Assembly (NCBI GenBank): GCA_964558715.1
Contig: CAZLFD010000068.1
Coordinates: 1 to 5,260 of the forward strand
DNA: 5,260 bases
Direction: 5' to 3'
Source: JBGSOV01 sp964558715
Lineage (GTDB): Bacteria > Patescibacteriota > Gracilibacteria > CAIRYL01 > GCA-016699755
The position numbers and the translations under genes were made by a program. The notes below the pieces were generated by a model. That model saw only the letters and a program-made list of their open reading frames with translations, had not been told where the DNA came from and made no database searches. Of this stretch, positions 1 through 3,892 are shown one piece after another (position 1 is the first letter of the stretch; the number at the start of each line of letters is the position of its first letter).

Positions 1-1
1 T

Positions 2-136
2 ACTACCGACAGCGACTTGCCTCATCTGTCACGAGAATTGGGGCTTAGTTCATTACTGCCATTTGGTGAGCACTCGACTCTAGGGCAAAATTCTGCCACA
101 ATCTTCATTGATTTTTCTTACAGAATCCTCCCGTGA
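2..136 (+). CDS. C-terminal end of an unrecognised protein (5'-truncated by the window edge)
   Basis: An open frame enters from the left edge and gives 44 residues before a TGA at 134-136. The visible tail contains segments such as LPHLSRELGLSSLLPFG and ends in IFIDFSYRILP, a mix of a short helix-like part and a hydrophobic/aromatic strand-like end. I do not recognise a family from so short a piece. The main support is its junction with the next gene: its stop overlaps the next GTG as GTGA, a 4-base overlap typical of translationally coupled operon genes. The other + frames stop earlier (TAG at 46-48 and TAG at 81-83). One alternative is that the stretch is non-coding and the open frame is chance, which is possible at this length. 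Confidence 0.55.
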   Translation, partial: TTDSDLPHLSRELGLSSLLPFGEHSTLGQNSATIFIDFSYRILP

Positions 137-636
137 GCGATTACCTTACTCGTGAAGAAGCGGCGCAAGATCTAGAGATATCCACACGGACGCTCGATCG
201 CTACGTGCAGCGTAAGATCATCAAGCCACATCGGCGTGGCAAGCGCACCATGTTTATGCGCAGTGATATTCAGGCGCTGGCAAATACTCCGAATCCGCAA
301 ACACATGTGGTCGATTCTTCTGCGAGCCTTCCGGTTGAACAAAACCCACAATTACAAGCACTCATCAGCTTGGCACAAGAGATGCACGGAGAGATCCGAA
401 AAAAGGATCAAGAGATCGCCCATCTTAGTTTTGAGCTCGGCAAGTATCAAGAAATCGCCAAGAACAGTGTGCCGCTGCTTGAATCTCGTAAGCAAGAAAT
501 CGCCAAAGATGAGCAAATTTCACATTTGCAACGTGACTTAATCGGTGCACGCTTAGGGAGATATGTCTTTCTATCATTGTTTGGACTTTCGCTAGGAGCA
601 GTTGGAGTCTTGGTGCATTTTCTTTTCTTGCGGTAA
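133..636 (+). CDS. Membrane-anchored MerR/excisionase-like helix-turn-helix protein
   Basis: The 167-residue product has three parts. Residues 4-48 form a MerR/excisionase-type DNA-binding domain: YLTREEAAQDLEIS is the first helix and turn, TRTLDRYVQRKII is the recognition helix, and a basic wing (KPHRRGKRTMF) is followed by the terminal SDIQAL helix. Residues 50-70 are a polar Pro/Asn/Ser linker. Residues 71-140 are rich in Gln, Glu and Lys and look like a helical or coiled-coil stalk. Residues 143-166 (from RYVFLSLFGL on) are a single hydrophobic segment that runs to the C-terminus, as in tail-anchored proteins. The DNA-binding end would face the cytoplasm. GTG at 133 is chosen because it gives the intact domain and overlaps the upstream stop; the next ATG is inside the domain at residue 40. 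No Shine-Dalgarno sequence is visible, which fits translational coupling. The operator and specific role are unknown. RacA of Bacillus (MerR-like domain plus coiled coil, chromosome anchoring) is an architectural analogy only. Confidence 0.85.
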   Translation: MSDYLTREEAAQDLEISTRTLDRYVQRKIIKPHRRGKRTMFMRSDIQALANTPNPQTHVVDSSASLPVEQNPQLQALISLAQEMHGEIRKKDQEIAHLSFELGKYQEIAKNSVPLLESRKQEIAKDEQISHLQRDLIGARLGRYVFLSLFGLSLGAVGVLVHFLFLR

Positions 637-658
637 GCAAGCTATACACGATTTTTGT

Positions 659-712
659 GCGTATTGAACAAAAAATTGTTGCATCTTTTTAACGTTCTCT
701 GTCAAAATACGC
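659..712. repeat. Inverted repeat with inner AT-rich hairpin after the helix-turn-helix gene
   Basis: GCGTATT at 659-665 is matched by its exact reverse complement AATACGC at 706-712. Between them lies a smaller stem AACAA-AAAA-TTGTT (667-680) followed by GCATC and five T (686-690). The inner stem plus T-run could be a weak intrinsic terminator for the gene ending at 636, but the stem is only five mostly A-T pairs. The 7-base outer arms could be chance. Confidence 0.25.
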
Positions 713-740
713 TTGACGTAATTCAAAATGAGTAGATTTC

Positions 741-754
741 GATATTTCAATATC
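741..754. promoter_or_regulatory. Short perfect palindrome, possible operator
   Basis: GATATT at 741-746 and AATATC at 749-754 are exact inverted copies separated by two bases, in non-coding DNA between the helix-turn-helix gene and glmS. The size and near-continuous symmetry suit a dimeric regulator site, and MerR-type proteins bind such sites, but nothing in the window shows which protein would bind. A 6-base arm can arise by chance in AT-rich DNA. Confidence 0.2.
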
Positions 755-803
755 CACTCCTGTTTCCGGCGATTGTGCTGCTTAATGCGCGGGATTCTGC
801 TTG

Positions 804-834
804 TTGACACTTTTCTTAATAATGTCACTATAGC
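804..834 (+). promoter_or_regulatory. Possible sigma70-type promoter of glmS
   Basis: A perfect -35 hexamer TTGACA lies at 804-809. The best -10 match is TATAGC at 829-834 (4 of 6), with a longish 19-base spacer; CACTAT at 826-831 gives a 16-base spacer but a poorer match. Transcription would begin near 841, just before the hairpin at 845-893, so the leader would be about 80 bases long. A second, weaker -35-like TTGACG at 713-718 has no good -10 partner. Confidence 0.4.
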
Positions 835-844
835 AATATCGCAT

Positions 845-893
845 AAGCAGGTCAGTGCATTTAATTCTGAATTAAAACACGCCTGACCCGCTT
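845..893 (+). promoter_or_regulatory. Long hairpin in the glmS leader
   Basis: The arms are AAGC (845-848) with GCTT (890-893), one A/C mismatch, GGTCAG (850-855) with CTGACC (883-888), GC (857-858) with GC (881-882), and an apical perfect palindrome TTTAATTC-T-GAATTAAA (860-876). At least 17 pairs can form in 49 bases. A T-rich tract (901-910) follows after seven bases, and the glmS ATG lies 26 bases past the stem. It could act as an attenuator, an mRNA-stabilising 5' structure, or a protein-binding palindrome. The gap before the T-tract argues against a standard terminator. The pairing is read directly from the sequence; the function is inferred. Confidence 0.6.
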
Positions 894-919
894 GAAACCC
901 TTTCTTTTTTCGCTCATGC

Positions 920-2692
920 ATGTGTGGTATTGTCGCCGTTCTCGGCAAAGAAAACGCTCCGAATGCCGTTTTGAACGGCCTAAAGAATTTGGAATATCGC
1001 GGGTATGACTCGTGGGGAATTGGTACAGCTGGTGCTGATCGTATTGCTGTTGAAAAGGCGATCGGCAAGATATCTGAAGCAAAGCTCTCCAATGCTTTTC
1101 CTAAGGCAACGCTGGCCATCGGCCATACGCGCTGGGCCACGCATGGTGGCGTCACCCCTGAAAATGCGCATCCTCATTGTGACGAAAAGCAAAATGTCGC
1201 CCTCGTGCACAACGGCATTTTAGAAAATTTTGTCGAGTTGCGCAGCGAATTGCGCGGCCGTGGGCATGTCTTTTCATCCGACACCGACACAGAGGTGCTT
1301 TCTCATTTAATGGAAGAATTTCTCGATGCCGGAAGCGACTTGTATGAAGCCGCCAAAAAAACCTCCGACCTGTGCGAAGGACGTTACGCTTTTGCGGTGA
1401 TGCGTCATGGTGAAAACAAAATCGTCGCCGTGCGTCGCGGTAGTCCGATCATCCTTGGCATTGGCGAGGGTAAATATTTTCTTGCCAGTGATACGCCGGC
1501 ATTTATGGAGCACACACAAAAAGTCCACTACATCGATGATAACGAAATGGTTGAAATCACTCCCGAGGGCGCTAAAGTCTACGACCTACTCACTGGAAAT
1601 GAAATCGTCAAACGTGATGTGATCCTCGAAGTTGCGCCAGAAGACTTGGGCAAGGGTGACCACGCGCATTACATGATCAAAGAGATATTCGAGCAAAAAG
1701 AGACCATTGCCAAAGCGATCGACCAAGACCCCGAAGAAATCGAAATCATCGCCGATGCCATTCGCAAAGCACATGGCACGTTTTTGATCGGTTGCGGTAC
1801 TGCGCACAAGGTAGCTGCTGCAGGAGAATATTTCTTCTCGATGATTGCCAAGCTGCACATCAACTCGGTTGTAGCGAGCGAGTTCCCACTGTTTCACGAT
1901 TTTCTCAAACCTGACTCCCTCGTAATCGTCATCTCGCAATCTGGCGAAACGGCTGACGTGATCGAAGCCATCGAAGCTGCTCGGGCTGCTGGAAGCAAGG
2001 TCCTATCTATCGTCAATGTGCACGGCTCTACCGTATCTCGCTTGTCTGATTTTTCAATGCACATCAAGGCTGGGCCAGAGAAAGCAGTTGCTAGCACCAA
2101 AGCCGCTACCAGTCAATTGGCTATCCTGCTGATGCTCGCTCATGCGTGTGCCGGTGATTTGCAGGCCGCCAAAAAGACCCTGGTCGACAGCGCTGCACTG
2201 GTGAACGATCTCCTTAATCCACGTTTTACTGAATTTGTCGCCAGTATCGCCCACAAGATCTACGATCAGGAAAACATCTTCATTATCGGGAAGGGCGCGA
2301 ACTTTCCGATGGCAAATGAGGCCGCCATCAAAATCCAGGAGGTCAGCTATATTCACGCCGAAGGGTTTGCCGGAGGCGAATTGAAGCACGGCCCGATTGC
2401 CATGATCGAAAAGGGCACACCTTGCCTAGTCCTCGTTTGCGATGATGAGACCCGTCGTAAAGAAATCTTCAGTAATGCGATGGAAATCAAAGCACGTGGA
2501 GGTCGTATTATCGGTATTTCACCGGTTGATTCCGAAATCTTCGACGACTGGATCCGTATTCCCGCAGCTGGCGCGTTTAGCCCGATCATCAATCTGATCC
2601 CCATCCAGATTCTTTCGTACTACCTAGCGCTTGAACGCGGCTTCGACCCAGATAAACCGAGAAATCTCGCAAAATCAGTCACTGTTAAATAA
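920..2692 (+). CDS. glmS: Glutamine--fructose-6-phosphate aminotransferase (isomerizing)
   Basis: Converts fructose-6-phosphate and glutamine to glucosamine-6-phosphate and glutamate, the first committed step towards UDP-GlcNAc and peptidoglycan, in the cytosol. The 590 residues show the full two-part enzyme. The N-terminal class II glutaminase (about 2-225) has nucleophile Cys2 exposed after Met removal (MCGIVAVLG), the HTRWATHG motif at 69-76, Asn98-Gly99 and the SDTDTEV motif ending in Asp123. Two SIS sugar-isomerase domains follow: the first with CGTA at 292-295 and SQSGETAD at 339-346, then VASTKAATSQ at 390-399; the second with Lys471, Glu474 and His490 (in ELKHGP). The signature tail is KPRNLAKSVTVK with Lys585, equivalent to the substrate-binding lysine of E. 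coli. It is about 19 residues shorter than the E. coli enzyme, and CGTA replaces the common CGTS. The ATG at 920 is fixed by the need for Cys at position 2. The region before it is pyrimidine-rich with no Shine-Dalgarno. The product looks complete and active. Confidence 0.98.
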   Translation: MCGIVAVLGKENAPNAVLNGLKNLEYRGYDSWGIGTAGADRIAVEKAIGKISEAKLSNAFPKATLAIGHTRWATHGGVTPENAHPHCDEKQNVALVHNGILENFVELRSELRGRGHVFSSDTDTEVLSHLMEEFLDAGSDLYEAAKKTSDLCEGRYAFAVMRHGENKIVAVRRGSPIILGIGEGKYFLASDTPAFMEHTQKVHYIDDNEMVEITPEGAKVYDLLTGNEIVKRDVILEVAPEDLGKGDHAHYMIKEIFEQKETIAKAIDQDPEEIEIIADAIRKAHGTFLIGCGTAHKVAAAGEYFFSMIAKLHINSVVASEFPLFHDFLKPDSLVIVISQSGETADVIEAIEAARAAGSKVLSIVNVHGSTVSRLSDFSMHIKAGPEKAVASTKAATSQLAILLMLAHACAGDLQAAKKTLVDSAALVNDLLNPRFTEFVASIAHKIYDQENIFIIGKGANFPMANEAAIKIQEVSYIHAEGFAGGELKHGPIAMIEKGTPCLVLVCDDETRRKEIFSNAMEIKARGGRIIGISPVDSEIFDDWIRIPAAGAFSPIINLIPIQILSYYLALERGFDPDKPRNLAKSVTVK

Positions 2693-2735
2693 GTTCTAAG
2701 TAATGAGTGATTAGTCGCAAGATATATTTTCTTTT

Positions 2736-2758
2736 CCCTGACAAGGCGGAGTCACGGG
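2736..2758. repeat. Hairpin downstream of glmS (no T-run)
   Basis: CCCTGAC at 2736-2742 can pair with GTCA-C-GGG at 2751-2758, leaving one bulged C and the 8-base loop AAGGCGGA. It lies 44 bases past the glmS stop. No T-tract follows on the + strand, so it is not a canonical intrinsic terminator; it might stabilise the 3' end of the message or form part of the repeat-like tract that follows. Confidence 0.35.
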
Positions 2759-2770
2759 GTTAACATAGCG

Positions 2771-2819
2771 AGACCGACCCCTCCTAACCTCCCCCTTAGT
2801 TCAGGGGATGAGCAATCCC
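2771..2819. repeat. C-rich repeat-like tract with two mutually exclusive hairpins
   Basis: The stretch starts with a pyrimidine-rich arm (CCGACCCCTCCTAACCTCCC, 2774-2793) of the kind found in the left half of many dispersed intergenic palindromes. CCCCT (2792-2796) pairs with AGGGG (2803-2807); alternatively GGGAT (2805-2809) pairs with ATCCC (2815-2819), and the two stems compete for the same Gs. The expected purine-rich right arm of a full palindrome is missing, so this would be a decayed copy. Only one copy lies in the window, so repeat status cannot be shown here. Confidence 0.3.
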
Positions 2820-2823
2820 ACTC

Positions 2824-2852
2824 TTGATAAATATATACTGCTTCTTTAAAGT
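2824..2852 (+). promoter_or_regulatory. Possible promoter of queH
   Basis: TTGATA at 2824-2829 (5 of 6 to the -35 consensus) and TAAAGT at 2847-2852 (4 of 6 to the -10) are 17 bases apart. Transcription would start near 2859, leaving a leader of about a dozen bases before the ATG at 2871. TATACT at 2834-2839 is a better -10 but has no good -35. Confidence 0.35.
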
Positions 2853-2870
2853 CTTGTTGATTTGAATTTC

Positions 2871-3536
2871 ATGTCCGACCTCAAAACTTTCGTTCGGCAG
2901 AAACTTGTTCCCCCAAAAAATGCAGGCAGAGTTTTGCTGCATTCTTGCTGTGCGCCCTGCAGCGGCGAGGTGATCGAGGCGATTGTCACTTCTGATATCG
3001 ACCTCACCATTTATTTTTACAATCCAAACATCCACCCAAAAAAGGAGTATGAACTGCGCAAAAACGAAAACATCCATTTTGCGAAAAAGCACAATATCCC
3101 TTTTATCGATGCCGATTACGACCCCGAAGAGTGGTTTAAAAAAGCCAAAGGAATGGAGCTTGAACCGGAGCGTGGCAAGCGTTGTACGATGTGTTTTGAT
3201 ATGCGTTTTGAGAAAACGGCCGAATACGCCGCGGCGAATGATTACCCCGTTTACACCAGTTGCCTGGGTATTTCGCGTTGGAAAAACATGCAGCAGATCA
3301 ACGCTTGCGGAGAGCGTGCAGCGACAAATCATGGCATCACGTACTGGGATTGGAACTGGCGCAAAGCCGGCGGTTCGGCACGGATGATTGAAATCTCTAA
3401 GCGCGAAGAGTTTTACCAACAAGAATACTGCGGCTGTGTTTACAGCCTGCGCGATACAAACGCTTGGCGCGAATCCAACAATCGTCCGGCAATCGAGATC
3501 GGAAAGCTGTATTATCAGCAAGAAACTGCTCGGTAG
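2871..3536 (+). CDS. queH: Epoxyqueuosine reductase QueH
   Basis: QueH reduces epoxyqueuosine to queuosine at the wobble base of tRNAs with GUN anticodons (Asp, Asn, His, Tyr); it is the cobalamin-independent, non-homologous replacement for QueG. With the start at 2871 the product has 221 residues, about the usual family length. The family's iron-sulfur and redox cysteines are all visible: HSCCAPC at 24-30 (Cys26, 27, 30) in an N-terminal nucleotide-binding-like fold, RCTMCFDMRFEKTAEYA from 104 (Cys105, Cys108), and YCGCVYSLRD from 186 (Cys187, Cys189). The central block TSCLGISRWKNMQQINACG (129-147) and YWDWNWRKAGGS (158-169) resemble, from memory, the version of the family found in Proteobacteria. 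A TTG nine bases upstream (2862) would add three residues; ATG is preferred because it is the stronger codon and neither start has a Shine-Dalgarno. No other queuosine gene is in the window. The nearby tRNA-Glu is not a queuosine tRNA, so that adjacency has no functional meaning. Confidence 0.94.
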   Translation: MSDLKTFVRQKLVPPKNAGRVLLHSCCAPCSGEVIEAIVTSDIDLTIYFYNPNIHPKKEYELRKNENIHFAKKHNIPFIDADYDPEEWFKKAKGMELEPERGKRCTMCFDMRFEKTAEYAAANDYPVYTSCLGISRWKNMQQINACGERAATNHGITYWDWNWRKAGGSARMIEISKREEFYQQEYCGCVYSLRDTNAWRESNNRPAIEIGKLYYQQETAR

Positions 3537-3543
3537 GTGGAAA

Positions 3544-3588
3544 TCAGTCGATCAGGAACGGTGACTGAAACCAATAATTCGAAAGAAT
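3544..3588 (+). other. Small stem-loops after queH
   Basis: TCAGTC (3544-3549) pairs exactly with GACTGA (3563-3568) across a 13-base loop, and ATTC-GAAA-GAAT (3577-3588) forms a tiny stem with a GNRA-type loop. No T-run follows on the + strand. They could protect the 3' end of the queH message, but no clear terminator for queH is seen. The rest of 3589-3610 shows nothing recognisable. Confidence 0.25.
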
Positions 3589-3613
3589 AATCAAATAAGC
3601 ATCAGCAACTAAG

Positions 3614-3686
3614 AAAAAAACATAAGATTGAAAATCAGGGAGGGTTTGCATTTGATCTTTCCCGAAGTCTCCTTCTTAAATCTTAT
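3614..3686 (-). terminator. Probable terminator of the tRNA-Glu transcript (long-loop hairpin plus U-tract)
   Basis: Read on the - strand, ATAAGATT (3686-3679) is followed 49 bases later by its exact complement AATCTTAT (3629-3622), then G and seven T (3620-3614). Inside, GGAG (3672-3669) can pair with a CTCC in 3638-3643, so the apical part need not be an open loop. It begins 33 bases past the 3' end of the tRNA on the same strand. The U-tract placement suits an intrinsic terminator; the long apical region and A-T-rich base are atypical. Confidence 0.5.
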
Positions 3687-3719
3687 CTTATCCGTAATCT
3701 GATTTGTGGCAGCAAATTC

Positions 3720-3794
3720 TGGTAGCCCGTAGGAGAATCGAACTCCTGTTACCAGGATGAAAACCTGGCGTCCTAACCACTAGACGAACGGGCC
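3720..3794 (-). tRNA. tRNA-Glu (anticodon UUC) with encoded CCA
   Basis: On the - strand the 75-base sequence folds as a complete cloverleaf. The acceptor stem is GGCCCGU with ACGGGCU, closed by a G1-U72 wobble. Then come UC, D stem GUCU with GGAC, anticodon stem CCAGG with CCUGG around loop UUUUCAU (anticodon UUC at 3759-3761), a short variable region ending AAC, T stem AGGAG with CUCCU around UUCGAUU, discriminator A73, and CCA encoded at 3722-3720. The layout matches bacterial tRNA-Glu(UUC) position for position (UC-GUCUAG after the acceptor stem). It reads both GAA and GAG codons. A good promoter lies just upstream (3808-3836) and a probable terminator downstream. The G1-U72 closing pair differs from the G1-C72 of the E. 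coli molecule. Confidence 0.97.
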
Positions 3795-3807
3795 AGGCTG
3801 CCGACGC

Positions 3808-3836
3808 ATACTACGCATCTGCCTTCGTCAAGTCAA
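3808..3836 (-). promoter_or_regulatory. Promoter of tRNA-Glu
   Basis: On the - strand, TTGACT (3836-3831, 5 of 6) and TAGTAT (3813-3808, 4 of 6) are separated by exactly 17 bases. The start would be near 3801, giving a 5' leader of about six bases. The discriminator after the -10 is GC-rich (GCGTCGGC), as in stable-RNA promoters under stringent control. It runs back-to-back with the promoter of the SPFH gene. Confidence 0.65.
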
Positions 3837-3852
3837 GAAAAAGACGACTGGC

Positions 3853-3882
3853 TTGCCAAAGAATATCACATAGCGTTAGAAT
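3853..3882 (+). promoter_or_regulatory. Promoter of the SPFH gene, giving a nearly leaderless mRNA
   Basis: TTGCCA (3853-3858, 5 of 6) and TAGAAT (3877-3882, 5 of 6) are 18 bases apart. The usual 6-7 base distance puts the start at about 3889-3890, only three or four bases before the ATG at 3893. There is no room for a Shine-Dalgarno, so the message would be leaderless or nearly so; use of the second ATG (3899) would leave about ten bases. Confidence 0.55.
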
Positions 3883-3892
3883 CACCAGTGCT

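Noticed and set aside
728..886. A 52-codon + strand frame (MSRFRYFNIHSCFRRL and so on) in the gap before glmS
   Set aside because: It has no ribosome site, an unusual cysteine/arginine-rich composition and overlaps both the putative promoter and the hairpin, so regulatory DNA explains the region better.
637..919. glmS ribozyme or known riboswitch upstream of glmS
   Set aside because: The likely leader is only about 80 bases long and lacks the recognisable conserved core of the glmS ribozyme. Only a simple hairpin is seen.
592..1155. A 187-codon - strand frame across the glmS promoter region and 5' end
   Set aside because: It runs through the glmS glutaminase domain, the leader hairpin and the promoter, and its product resembles no family. 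It is judged a chance frame.
2796..3521. A 241-codon reading frame on the - strand opposite queH
   Set aside because: It is the complement of a clearly conserved gene with all family cysteines. The antisense product has no recognisable domain, so this is a shadow of queH codon bias.
2871..3794. A functional link between queH and the neighbouring tRNA gene
   Set aside because: Queuosine is placed only in tRNAs with GUN anticodons. The tRNA here is Glu(UUC) on the opposite strand.
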